A stretch of DNA of 64,000 nucleotides from Gnetum montanum (Eukaryota; Streptophyta; Gnetopsida; Gnetales; Gnetaceae), in assembly GCA_015680685.1 (NCBI GenBank), contig MNCI01000003.1, positions 698,769 to 762,768 on the forward strand, given 5' to 3'. Of the stretch, positions 19,535 to 30,689 are shown one piece after another. Below the pieces are notes generated by a model. That model was not told the origin of the DNA. It was given only the letters and a program-made list of their open reading frames with translations, and made no database searches. Each line of letters begins with the position of its first letter. Position 1 is the stretch's first letter. A program made the translations under genes and the position numbers.

Positions 19535-19589
19535 TTATACAAGGGCACTACAGGCTAGAGCCTACTTTGTGGAGGACCCACTTGTATAA
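19535..19589 (+). ncRNA. Conserved 55-nt structured RNA element, copy in B
   Basis: Outer stem TTATACAAG/CTTGTATAA is a perfect 9 bp. Inner hairpin AGGC-TAGA-GCCT at 19552-19563. Conserved GGAGGACCCA before the closing strand. Relative to A, one outer pair is T-A instead of C-G and one inner pair is C-G instead of T-A. Confidence 0.7.
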
Positions 19590-19904
19590 CTCTTGTATTT
19601 CATACTTACCAAGTAGTTTTACATGATCTTGTGCCTTCCAAAACATCTAATAAAATTTCCATATCATCTAATAATTTGGTCATGGATTAGAAATTCATTA
19701 TCCATTTCTTATCCATACCATAAACTTTTGTTGCTTGAGATTTCTTCTTCATGAACCTTGAACACTAACTTATTGAAAATTGTGCATCACTCATGGCTCA
19801 TGATCATCTAGACAAGCTTTATATCTTCCAAACATTTCATTTAACTCATTTTTTCAAGAAAAACCAATGAAAAATTTGAATTTTTTTAATAGTGACATTG
19901 TAGT

Positions 19905-19990
19905 TACAATGTTGTAGGCACCTATGATGTCCTATTTATGATGTATGATCTATGATGTTGTAAATATAAAAATAGTATATATACATGTAG
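19905..19990 (+). promoter_or_regulatory. Possible decayed internal promoter in B
   Basis: Four CTATGATGT-like repeats at 19920-19960 precede AT-rich TATATATACATG at 19976. The spacing from the 55-nt element (about 330 bp) matches that of the internal promoter module in A (about 310 bp). The repeat core differs from GATATC, so homology is uncertain. Confidence 0.3.
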
Positions 19991-20158
19991 GAGCTAGTGA
20001 AATTTTCATTTCTCTCATTTTTAGCAAGAGAAGTTTTTGTAGTTTTTCCTCAACCCTCTTGCACACTAGCTTCCAAAGGTCATAACTTCATCCTTGTAGC
20101 TTTGATTTCCAAAATTCTTCAATCCTATTGATCCTGAAGTGCTCAACTTAGTCGTCAG

Positions 20159-20206
20159 GGTGGGGGGGATTTGGGGAGGGGGGGGGGGGGGGGGTGGGGA
20201 GGGAGG
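20159..20206 (+). repeat. G-run with quadruplex potential
   Basis: G7, G4, a 17-G run (20178-20194), G4 and G3 in 48 bp. On the minus strand it gives a spurious proline-rich frame. The exact run length may be a sequencing or assembly estimate. Confidence 0.85.
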
Positions 20207-20559
20207 CATGGATGCATTACATGATATAAGAGAATGAAAATTTGAAAACTTGGGTGACAAATTCCTAATGCTTGGAAGATATTATAAAGGGTAAGCACAA
20301 GAAGATAATAAGAACCTTAAAGTTAATCAACCAAACTAAGGCCAGAAAGATTAAGATAATACTCCTAATAGACCATATCAACTATTTTAGGCCATAATCA
20401 GCAAGGAAAATGATAGAAGGTCATAAGTAATTAACACTTAATGGGTTCCTTTTCAAAAATTTTTCTAATTCTTTAATCATAATATGATAAGAACTTGATT
20501 TAACCAAAGGGTATGAGTAAGGTAAAGAGCTATTAAGAACTAGTGTGAACATTCTAATA

Positions 20560-20911
20560 ACTTCATATCCATGTTGATTGTTGATAATCCCAAAGAGATC
20601 ACCAGAAGGAGGACCTTCACAACATGGAAGCTATAAGGATGCAACTTCAAGCATCTCCTATATGACCTACACTAATTAATAGTGGAGAATAGTACTTAGG
20701 AGAAATGTACTAATTCTAGTGAAATAAATAAGCTAATGAAATAGTTAAAACTAAGGAAGTCTTTGTGCCATACTTAGTAGATGGAGCAGATGGAAAAGAA
20801 GACAAGGACAGAAGAGGAAAAACTTCAGGAACTCTTGAACATATATCAATTCTAGAAGCCTAAAAACAAAGGAAAGAAGTTGATGGAAGAGCCACCACCT
20901 CCTAAAATATG
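20560..20911 (+). pseudogene. Element B third-ORF C-terminal remnant
   Basis: The end of the frame reads R-T-E-E-E-K-L-Q-E-L-L-N, then K-G-K-K-L-M-E-E-P-P-P-P-K-I and a stop at 20909-20911. It matches the A ORF3 end (Q-I-E-E-E-K-L-Q-A-I-L-Q .. K-G-K-A-P-M-E-E-P-P-P-P-G-T-T). Upstream coiled-coil parts are too broken to follow. About 200 bp of non-coding DNA then leads to the 3' LTR. Confidence 0.6.
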
Positions 20912-21108
20912 AACTACATCGAGCCACCTTAAATTTTGTTTTTTGTTTTCATGTAACTGTGTCATTTTTTGTACATACCATTGCAACACTCAGAGTCAGT
21001 TAGTAGTTAGAGTTAATCAATAATCCCATACATTCCCAATATTTTGTAAAAAGACTTATTCCTCCTTTTGTTCACTTGAAGATGATTTTTCATTCAGTTG
21101 TGATGGAA

Positions 21109-21959
21109 TGATAAATTGTATTTCCAATACCTTAGCCCTGATATTGAAGCACATGCTATGACATTGGACAACCAATATCATGGAATGTGTGCTTACCTAT
21201 CAATACAACACTTGGGGGCATGATTCGAATAACTTTTCATTCCATCATTAGGTAGACTCTTGCAATTTGTTTTTGTAGTTTTAGTAATAGAGTGAATGCC
21301 CACAGTTTGGTGTTGAGTAGTTGTACAAAATATTTATTCGAGTGAAGTGTACTTGGGCATAGTTCATGTGCAGAAATAAAGATTGAGATTACTTTTCATC
21401 ATTCCTACATCCACTTAGTTTTATTATTTTACTTAGCATAGTTTTTATTGTTTTCTTAGCTTAATCATTTACATTTCCAAGTACTTTACTTTCTTGTCCA
21501 GTAGAAAAGTGAAATGAGTACGACTGGTTTCAAGCATTTAAGTGTAATCATTTGGTAATCCCAGTAGTGTTATAGTTTGGTTTTCCTAGTAGCATAACAC
21601 TTGGTAACCTAGTAATGGTTACATGAGTTCAAGACATGTATGATAAGCGAGGATCATATGCTCATTACTCTAGGTTAGTTTAGAATTATCTTCTTGTTGT
21701 TAGTTAGATTAAATATATAATTTCTCTCTTAGTGTTAAGATTAGTTTAAGGTCGTAACAACATCAATTATCATATGCCTCACTTTTGACTAAATCATAAG
21801 TGATAAGCCTACCACTAGTCTAAGTAGGAAGATAGCTTCCTATGATCAATGGTTAATAATCTAGATACCACAACTAGTTTCATCCATGAAATTCAACTAG
21901 ATCATGTATGAATGCTTGCGATTCATATGGTTGGGCATAGGGTTACTTGTTGCTCATCA
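21109..21959 (+). repeat. Element B 3' LTR
   Basis: It starts TGATAAATTGTA after a decayed purine tract (GTGATGGAA) and ends CTCATCA, followed by GATAA. The GATATC array is decayed here (GATATTG, CAATATC) and the TATA box reads TATCAATA. Confidence 0.9.
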
Positions 21960-21964
21960 GATAA

Positions 21965-22434
21965 TTTCCAATACAGTAGATGAACTAAAATTTAGCTCAA
22001 TTTTTGCAAGATTCTCATAGCCAAATTATAGATATATATTATAAATATATAATTAAGCTAGTATTTACAAAGCAGGTAAATCCTTTTTTGTTGGAGAAAA
22101 AATCTTGACTTATTGTAACAAAACATTGAGTTATGAATCCTTCTGGTGAAATTAGGTAAAATAAAAATTAAAATAGATTTTAATCAAATAAAATTTTAAA
22201 ACATAAGTAATTAAAGAATACATAATTAATTATAATCAAAGGAAAATAATTATATAAAAATAAAAGAAAAATTTTAAAAATTATGAAGAACAAATGAAGA
22301 AAAATTTAAATAATGAGATGTTAGCTTGACATGAAAAACTAAGGTCATAGGTTCAATTATAATTAGCAACATCAAATTATAGACAAAAAAATACATAAAA
22401 GAAATTTTGAAACTAGTGTGGTCACTATAGAGTC
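21965..22434. other. AT-rich host DNA between elements B and C
   Basis: No gene seen. A degenerate SINE family a head (ATGAGATGTTAGCTTGA, then GGTCATAGGTTCAATTATAA) may lie at 22312-22365. It ends with the GAGTC target duplication of C (22430-22434). Confidence 0.5.
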
Positions 22435-23343
22435 TGATGAAGCATCAAAGTATCATGTTAACGAGCCCCTGTTGATCTGCATCGACATGGCCTCATCAAC
22501 ATGGTGTTGCCCTGTTGATGGGGCCACATCAACGTAGCATTTGTTGTGGTTATGAGGCCCCATTGATGCAACTCCATAATAAAGTCTATAAGTACATGCT
22601 CATCCATCGTGTTTATGGGGAGGTCTTGTCATCGTTGTAGCAAATCTCTTATAGTTTTATCATTTAAAAGTTAGAATATTTTTTCTGAGTGCCCGCAGTA
22701 GGAGTCAAAAAGTGTACAGATCTTTATTTGAGCACTAATGTCCTTGAGCACACTAGTATCAATGGCAATAAAGATGAGCCTTTTAATCAAACCTTGCAGC
22801 ACTTGGAATACATTAATGATTTATTTCTGTATTTATAATTTTTATTAATTACACAATTAATTGAGATAAGTAAGACTTTAATCAAATTAACTAATTAAGC
22901 TAAATAGATTAAACACATAAGTACAACCGCTTCAAGCATAACATGTAGCGCTTGGCAATCCTAGTAGTGCTTAATGCTTGGTAACCTAGCAATGTTGTAT
23001 GCATTTAGGATGTGTACGGAAAGTGAGATCAGATGCTTAGGTTAGGATAGTTAGTTATTAATTAGCAATTAGATTAGTTAAATTGGTTAATAAATTGAGT
23101 TTCAACTTGTTATCAATCATAGGTGAATAAAATATAAAATAATAAAAATCATGTGCCCCAGTTACACTTAATCATACAACTAAGCTTTACAAGTGTAGTT
23201 GGGAAGATAATGATTGTCACAATTAGATTTAACTTCCTAGAACCAGTGTACTTAGGAACTTAAGGATTGCGGAATTTGACCAAATTGCACATGAACGCTT
23301 GTAATTCATATGGTTGGGTGTAGGGTATACTCGCCACTCATCA
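22435..23343 (+). repeat. Element C 5' LTR
   Basis: TGATGAAG..CTCATCA, 909 bp. U3 carries CATCGAC/CATCAAC and GTTGATG motifs in both orientations (22463-22570) upstream of TATAAGTA at 22587. CAATAAAG near 22761. U5 holds the GCTTGGTAACC motif twice. Confidence 0.9.
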
Positions 23344-23344
23344 T

Positions 23345-23363
23345 TGGCGTTGTTGCTAGGGAT
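23345..23363 (+). other. Element C primer-binding site (tRNA-Asp type)
   Basis: TGGCGTTGTTGCTAGGGAT differs from TGGCGCCGTTGCCGGGGAT by four transitions and lies one base after the LTR. Confidence 0.85.
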
Positions 23364-23507
23364 GTTTAGTTTGTTATGTGTGCTATGTAGGACTTATAAA
23401 AAAAATTATTTAACATTGTTGGAAAAAACCCTAAAGTCATATCATACATCAAAATAACTACAACAATTATAAGAAAGCACACTACATTTCTTGTCTTCTA
23501 ATACAAG

Positions 23508-26500
23508 ATGTCTTCTTCTTATAGGAGTGAATCTTTGTCCAAGTCTGACAGAGTAAATCAGTAGGTATCCCATTAATACAAAGTGAGATATTCTCATCCT
23601 GATGAGTATTGATGAATCACCAATTAGGTGGGATATTGTTGATGCTATGTTGCATCTGTGATATTGTTGATGCTAAATCACATCTATTTGACAAAAAGTC
23701 AATTTTTGGTTAGCTAAGATATCAAAGCTCCGATATCGGAGCCGTGATGTCACATATATGATATCAAATCACATGCTATCGAATATCCAGTATTGGGGGT
23801 TGTGTGCTAGCCTATAAATATAACACTTGGGTGCATAATTTGTGAGTTAATTAGTCAATAATGTAGCTAAACTCTTGCAATTTTATTTTGTAGTCTTAGA
23901 GAATAGTTAGTAAGTGCTTGCAGTGTGGATTTGAGTTAGTTGTACGATGTCTTATGTGAGTGGTAATGTACTTGGACACATTCCATGAATGACAATACGA
24001 TCGAGATTGATTCTTATTCATTGCAGCACTTTGACTTAGATTAAATTTACTTTCCATGCAATTTACTTTTCATGTACTTAGTTAATATTTACATTTCCAT
24101 GCATATTAATGAACTAGTGGAATGAGCGTGACTAGTTTTGAGCGTAAACACGTATTCGCTTGGTAACCCCAGTAGCATGATTGCTTGGTTCACCTAGTAG
24201 CATAGCGCTTGGTAATCCCAATAGTGGATATGTGGCTTTAGGATGTGTACGACAAGTTGGGAATGGATACTCATCATCCATAGGCTAGTCTAGACTTTAT
24301 TTTTCATTTTTAATTAACTTAATTAATTTATTTCTTTATTACCATTAGGATTAGCATAAGGCCAAAACAATATCAATTATCATATGCCTCACTTTGGACT
24401 AAATCATACGTGATAAATTTGCCACTAGTCCAAGTGGGAAGATAGTAAACTATGATCAAGACATAGTAATCTAGATGCCACAACTAGTCCCATCAATGGA
24501 ATTTAATCAGATTGTGCATGAACGTTTGTGATTCATATGGTTGGGCATAGGGGTACCTCATTTCTCATTAAGTATATACCCAATTTTACCTTCATCCTAC
24601 ACTAGGATGAATAATTATGGTGGCGAGATATGAAGGGTAACATTGTGTTGCCACTCAATCTATCCATTCCTATGATGCTCTACCAAACTCTTATATAGTT
24701 GGATATCTAAGGGCTTCATGTTGAATATGTTGTGCAGGATAGTGATGCTAGGGGTTATCATTCCATCGATGCACATCATTTGAGGGATCAACATCTATAG
24801 TAGCATTACAAGTCTATGAAGGGGAAGTGGTCCAATGATTTCCCATTCTTGATGTATCAAAAAGATGGTGGAGAACCATTCTTTAGGGGTTTTCTATATA
24901 GAGAGACTCCTCTCTTTAACTTTAGTGAAGGAGGTCAAAATCGGAACTTGCAATCTATGATACATAATCTTGGTTTTGGCAAGAATGGATCCCATGACAA
25001 AGGGGGATCCAAGGAGGAGACTCATGATAGGGATGTGGGTATGTAGCATGATCATGATCATGGTTACAATCATCGAAGAGGAGGTGGTAGGCACCATGAT
25101 AATGCTAGGCATTCTTCCTCTTCACCTTCGTCATCATCTTCTTCATATTCTAGCTCTGAACGTAACCATAGGGGATGTGATCATGATGGAGATGACTGAT
25201 GGGACCAAGATGATTGTAGGGACCATTGGAAAAGTCAAGATTTCAGGCATGAACATTCAAGAGAGGCTTGTCGTCATGAATGGAGGGGTAGCAGAGGGCA
25301 TTGTAGGCATTTGGGTTATGGCTATGATGAACCTTTACTTGCTACCCAAAGCATGCTAAAAATCGTAGAGGCAGTGAGAATTTTGATAAGGCATATGAAA
25401 TATAGTAGGATCAAGTGATTGGATATGGACAACGCCCCCAAGTTTGAGGAGGGATATAACTTTGATCCAAAAAATCATTTTAAGGATTTTCACAATGTTT
25501 ATGCCTTACAAAATATAAAAAATGATAGGCAAAAGCTTAAGTTGTTTCCTAGGATACTCATCAAAGAAGTAGAAAGCTAGTATTGGTTCTTGGAGTTAGA
25601 ATCAATCCATAAATGAAGTTGCTTAAAAAACTATTTAATGACAAGTATCAAACGTACTCCCAAGTGTCTAATTTGAGAAGGAAAATCTAGGGTTAGAAGT
25701 AAGGAATACATGAGTGCTTAGATGTTGCTATGGATAGATATTATTTCTTATTACATCAATGCCCTAGCCATGGTTACTCTCAACAAGAACAACTTCGTGA
25801 CATCATAGATGGGCTTCACTTTGAACTGAGGAGCACTCTTGGGATCTACACCCAAGGAAAACTATCAGAATTAAGAGCCCATTAGATCCAAAGGTTGATC
25901 GAGTAGGTAGCAAAAGAAGAAGGAGAGTTAAGGAAACACGAAAGTGCAGAAGAATACAATCAAGATCCTTCCATTCACAAGAGGGAGGTCTGATTTTATG
26001 ACAGTGAGGAGGAATCACCACTTGATGAGGAGGTGAATTGGAAAACCTTGTCAATTCAAAAATTTACCTTTGAAATTTCAGCTAAGGTAGATAATTTATG
26101 GAACTCTATGGATAGCAGATTTCAAGCTATTCTAAAACTTATTGAAGAGTCTTAAGAACAAAGTAGTGATCATGACTAGAGAAGGCAAAATGAAGCTACA
26201 CATGCCAATCAAATGGGCAAGGGTAGGATTGCTATAATAGAGAAAGTTGCAAAAATTGAATCAGATAATGGGTGTGACATCTGCCAATATGAACATTCTA
26301 AGGGATGTTGCCCCATCGTGTCACACTTACAAGAGTTTTGGGTGTATGTTTTGAATCAACGAATAGGAAAAAGACAAACACCTAGAAGATTACCTTATTC
26401 TCAGGGCAATCCCAGGCAGTTCCATCAACAACAACAATATTATCCAAGTGGAACTCCACCACAATTGTACGAGTAGTATTAATAGTGGTAGTAACCACAA

Positions 26501-27084
26501 TCATGGGGGATACCACTGCCAAGGTAGTAGTACCCTTATAAGTAGCTAGATCCATATGGGTATTATGTTCAGCAACCCCTATCTCCACATGACTCTTCCA
26601 GTCATGTTTCTCCTTTCCAACATTACTACTATCCTCTCAAATACTATAGAGCTTATTCTCCACATTCTAGAAGGGATACCACATTTCATCCTTATCCTTG
26701 TCTTGTTCTTGCACTTGTTCCTCCATCCTCAATGCAGCTACTACCTCCTCCATTCATGCAAGGTGAACTTCCAGGCCAATCACAACAACAAAATGTTAAC
26801 AGGGTAGTCAATCTAAAATTAGTTAATCAACTGAGTGGTTCAGAACCTCATGCTTGTAAAAGATCATTTTTTCAACCCAACAACCTTACTAAGCCCTCAC
26901 ACACTCAAGCAGTTGATCACCTTGATCCTACCTTATCCTCTACAAACCATTCCATTGAGAACCATTCAAACCAAATGCCATCCAAAATCCATACTATTAT
27001 GATCAATCATGTTGTATCTGATTGGATCCATGCTGAAAACCTTTCCAGGAAATTAGTTGATCTTGGGAGTCCTCTTATCTATTT
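23508..27084 (+). pseudogene. Element C gag, split by solo LTR D
   Basis: It starts MSSSYRS at 23508. The first 34 codons precede the solo LTR at 23610-24570 and the rest resumes at 24571. The insert plus duplication is 966 bp, a multiple of three. In order: a His/Asp/Gly-rich low-complexity part (about 25040-25200) with a Ser run; the gag core near 25400-25760 (F-E-E-G-Y, K-L-K-L-F-P-R-I-L, R-Y-Y-F-L-L); a charged segment; the knuckle C-D-I-C-Q-Y-E-H-S-K-G-C-C at 26277; and a Gln/Pro/Tyr-rich tail to about 27080. Stops and at least one frameshift (between 25100 and 26200) break it. Confidence 0.85.
23610..24570 (+). mobile_element. Solo LTR D (Gypsy, B/E-type) in the gag of C
   Basis: TGATGAATCACC..CTCATTA, 961 bp, flanked by perfect AGTAT duplications (23605-23609 and 24571-24575). 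U3 has a GATATC array (23718-23790) upstream of TATAAATA at 23813. U5 has three CTTGGTAACCCCAGTAG-like copies at 24168-24225. No internal sequence remains, as expected after LTR-LTR recombination. Confidence 0.93.
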
Positions 27085-27960
27085 GTAGATTGCTAGTAAT
27101 GAACCATGTAAAGCTCTTCTTGATTCAGGTTTTGTTGTGAACTTGATTTCTCATGAGATGTATACTACCTAGAACTTGTTGCCTCTCAAGAAGAGTAATA
27201 TCGGGTTGGAATTGGCAAACCAGTCCATTATTGTTTCATTAGAACTGGTAGAAGACATTGTGATGATTGTTTGTGGGTGGTCTTATTCTACCAATTTTCT
27301 AATAATCAAGGTTGAGAACTATAAAGGGGACTTCTCAATCATTATGAGAAAGGCATGGCTAACAAGTGTTGATGAAAGAATGGACATTAGAGATATTTTC
27401 CTAGAGATATATAAGGAAAATGCATTTGGAAGGATCGAGAAGAAGTGAGTTCCATGCATCACGTACAATGATACAGGGTGCAATTACGTGCAGAAACTTT
27501 GGTTTGTGAAATAAGCATCTATTTTTGCATGTAGGTAGTGTGCACATGAAGTAGATATTCAAAGGTGTCTGCACATAACAGCCAAAAAATAAGAGGATGC
27601 CTAGTGGTTGATTGTTGATTTTGAAAGTAGCACAATGTGCATGGAAGTTACTGAGACCCTAACATGTGCTTATGTCATAGGCATGGATGAACTAGAGCAA
27701 GTTCATTATCAATCCTTTGATAATGAAAATTATGATACCAATTGGGAAGAGTTGGAGATCTCAGAGAATTTCAACCAAGAGCCCCTAGAGTTGAAAACTC
27801 TACTTGCCAACCTGGAATATGCATTTTTGAAAAATGACAAGTTGATCATACTTAATGCCAAACTTGATCTTGAGAAAAACGAAAAACTGTTGAAAGTGGT
27901 CAACAGATGGCTGACAACCTTTGCTTGGTCATATCCTAAACTCATTGGAATTGATCCACG
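27085..27960 (+). pseudogene. Element C protease and linker
   Basis: An aspartic protease starts with N-E-P-C-K-A-L-L-D-S-G (the catalytic DSG at 27122), then N-L-I-S and the flap-side G-W-S-Y..F-L-I-I-K-V. It processes the gag-pol polyprotein. A linker of about 200 residues follows, with the W-E-E-L-E-I and L-E-Y-A-F-L segments conserved in E and F, leading to the RT. Confidence 0.82.
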
Positions 27961-29290
27961 GATATGCTAGCACTGCATTTATATTGATTTATCCATGAAG
28001 CCAAGGAGGCAACCACAATGGTGGTTGAATCTAAAATTGAAGCAAATCGTCAAAGAGGAGATTGAGAAACTCCTTAAGGTAGGGTTCATCTACCCCACTG
28101 TAGATAGCGAGTGGGTGAGCCCACTCATGATAGTGCCCAAGAGAGATGGAAAATGATAAGTTTGTATCAACTTTAGGCTGTTAAACATGGCAACATTCAA
28201 AGATCATTTTCTGTTTCCATTCATTGATTAGGTGTTACACACTATATCTGGGCATTGGTATTATAGTTTTCTAGATGATTATAGTGGCTATAACCAAATC
28301 TAGATTACACTAGAGGACTAGGTGAAAACAACATTCACAAGTCCCTATTGAACCTTTACATATCACAAGATGCCTTTTGATCTGTGTAATGCTCCTACCA
28401 CTTTCCAACATCTAGCCTTAAGCATCTTTTAGTAGCAAATTGGTGGTGGAGTGAAAGTCTTTATGGATGACTTCTCCACTTATGGCTCTACATTCGAGCA
28501 AGCCTTGGATTGCCTTGAGCAAGTACTCAAAAGATGTATGGAAATAAATCTGTGGCTCAACTGGCAAAAGAGCTATCTCATGGTCCAAGAAGGCATTGTA
28601 TTGGGGCATAGAGTTTTGCAGGAAAGGGTCAAGGTAAACTCTAAAAAGATAATGGTCATCCAATGAATCACTTGTCAACTAGAAACTATAAAAGATGTTC
28701 AGTTATTCCTTGGATACATTAGTTACTATAAAAAATGTATAGAGAATTTCTCTAAGCTCATAAAATCATTGGGCAAACTAATGAAGAAAGATGCTCCATC
28801 CATTTGAACTAAGAAATGCAAAAATGCATTCTAGAGCCTTAAGCAGAAGCTCGTAGATACTCTAATCCTACAGGCACTTGATTGGTCTAGACCATTTTAT
28901 ATAGTGATAGATGTATCAAATTATGTCTTGGGAGGTATGCTTACATAATTGGATGACATTAAACATCCATATTATATCCACTGTGCAAGCCAAAGTATTA
29001 TGGATGTGCACTTGAATTGCATCACCATAGAGAAAGAATTGATGATGGTGGTGTATGCTCTAGAAAATTTTAGGCACTATGTGCTTAGATATAAAGAGTT
29101 TGTGCACACTAATCATAGTGCCATCTACTTCCTGATGAATAAGCCAATGGTAAGTCCCTATGTCATATGGTGGCTTGTGATCTTACAAAAATTCGATCTC
29201 ACAATGGTAGATTGAAAGGGGACTAAGAATGTGTTTGCTGATCACTTGTCTTGGTTATAATGGGATAACAAAGATAAGAAGAGCCTACTC
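27961..29290 (+). pseudogene. Element C reverse transcriptase and RNase H
   Basis: RT copies the element RNA into DNA. Visible motifs: G-F-I-Y-P near 28084, V-C-I-N-F-R-L-L-N (usual D is N), F-L-D-D-Y-S-G-Y-N-Q at 28270, P-F-D-L-C-N-A, and the catalytic F-M-D-D at 28460-28471. The connection has G-Y-I-S-Y-Y-K..I-E-N-F-S-K. RNase H keeps Y-I-V-I-D-V-S-N-Y-V-L-G-G (28900) and E-K-E-L near 29030, with H-T-N-H-S-A at 29104 where H-T-D-H is usual. Stops at many positions. Confidence 0.88.
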
Positions 29291-29329
29291 TCTAACCAAT
29301 TTCTTGGTGAACTTCTCTTTATTGATGTA

Positions 29330-30605
29330 TTAAATAAGTAAGTGCCCATAGAATCCAAATTGTATGATGACATCCTCACTTATCTTCTCACTCAGAAGAT
29401 GCCACAAGATTTGGACTATAGGAAGAAACAAAAATTTCTTCATTGGGCTAAGAACTTCATGGAAATCAATGGACACCTTTACAAGGTGTGCATTGATGGC
29501 TTGGTTCATTGGTGTGTCCCTATCATGGATCAATTACGCGTTCTCTAGGATGCTCATGAAGACCCTTACAAAGGCCACTATGCAAGGAAATGCATGACCA
29601 TAAAAATCCTAATGGTAGGATATTATTAGCCCACAATCTTCAAGGAGTTTGTCTAATCTTGTAAGCATTATCAACAAGATGGTGGAATGACTGCATGAAT
29701 GGAGGAGGGTCCTCAATAGTGGATTCAACCACTGGAATCCTTTGACATATGGTGAATAGATTTCATGGGTTCCATCATGCCCATGTTTAATAGGAAGACA
29801 TATATTATCATAACCATTGACTACTGTACCAAATGGGTAGAAGGAGAAATCGTTGTTGATTGAACATCATCCACTACTGTTTGATTTGTACAACAACACA
29901 TTGTAAATAGGCTTGGGATGCCACGTACATTGATTTTTAACAATGGAATACACTTTACAAACACTACTTTTCAGAAACTCATGTAATGCTTGGGGGTTGA
30001 ACATAAATTAACAACACCCTATCATCCCCAAGCCAATAGTTAAGTAGAGGTTACTAACAGGGAGATCACAAAGATTCTAACAAGAGCTGTTAGCAAATAT
30101 AGGAGAGATTGGAGCACCAAACTAGATGATGTCCTTTGGGCCTATCACTTAACATGGAAACTCCCTATTGGCTACTCTCCCTATGAGTTGGTATATAGAA
30201 AACTTCCAATGCTTCCAATTCAGTCTGAGCTTTGTACACTCTCAACAGCCTATGACCTAGACCTTGACCTAAGTCTAGCACAAAAAGAAAGACTGATCAA
30301 CCTAAATGTGCTAGATGAAAATTGATTACTGGCCTTGTCCTTAAATGAAGTGCACAAGAAATTTAACAAACAACGACATGACCTAAGAATTATAAGGATT
30401 AAACTTCAACCTAGAGATAAGGTCCTCTATTAGAACCCCACACATGTTTCTCAAAAAACCAAGTTTCAAACATTGTGGGAGAGGCCTTATATAATCGATG
30501 AAACCTTTCCTTCTAGGGCCATTATCATATACAAACCTGAAAGAAGCAGTTGCTCAATATCCAATAGGTAAAGCCTTTCCATGAGCCTAAGCAAGCTAGT
30601 TCAAC
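29330..30605 (+). pseudogene. Element C integrase
   Basis: Zinc-binding H..H..C region at 29550-29690 (the second Cys is replaced). Core: first Asp in I-W-x-I-D-F-M-G (29750-29770). The second catalytic Asp is replaced by Asn (F-N-N-G near 29938). The Glu is kept in V-E-V-T-N-R-E-I at 30050. The C-terminal part reads R-D-K-V-L-Y..P..L-W-E-R-P-Y. It joins element DNA to the target and is inactive here. Confidence 0.85.
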
Positions 30606-30689
30606 AAGTACTTTAACAAATGGACAACCATGCTAAAGTTTTTGAATCTCTGCCTTCCAACTTAGTTGTGGGGGAGATGGTCATCTATG

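Larger units (their letters stand above)
6636..21959 (+). mobile_element. Ty3/Gypsy element B, gag-bearing and pol-deleted, hosting nested element A
   Basis: The two LTRs (6636-7509 and 21109-21959) align through U3, TATA, U5 and the CTCATCA terminus. They are flanked by a perfect 5-bp duplication GATAA (6631-6635 and 21960-21964). Removing nested element A and its second AAAAC leaves about 7.3 kb: LTR, tRNA-Asp primer site, gag, a scrap of the protease-RT linker, a long non-coding part and a third-ORF remnant. RT, RNase H and integrase are absent, so B could only have moved with enzymes supplied by a relative such as C or E. The LTRs differ visibly more from each other than A's do, so B is the older element, in agreement with the nesting. 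Confidence 0.93.

Noticed and set aside
20066-20260. Proline-rich minus-strand frame
   Set aside because: Translation of the G-run on the other strand.
24894-25359. Met/Ile-rich frames in both strands near 25 kb
   Set aside because: Off-frame translations of the His/Asp-rich low-complexity part of gag in element C; the similar frame at 47996-48538 is the same region in E.
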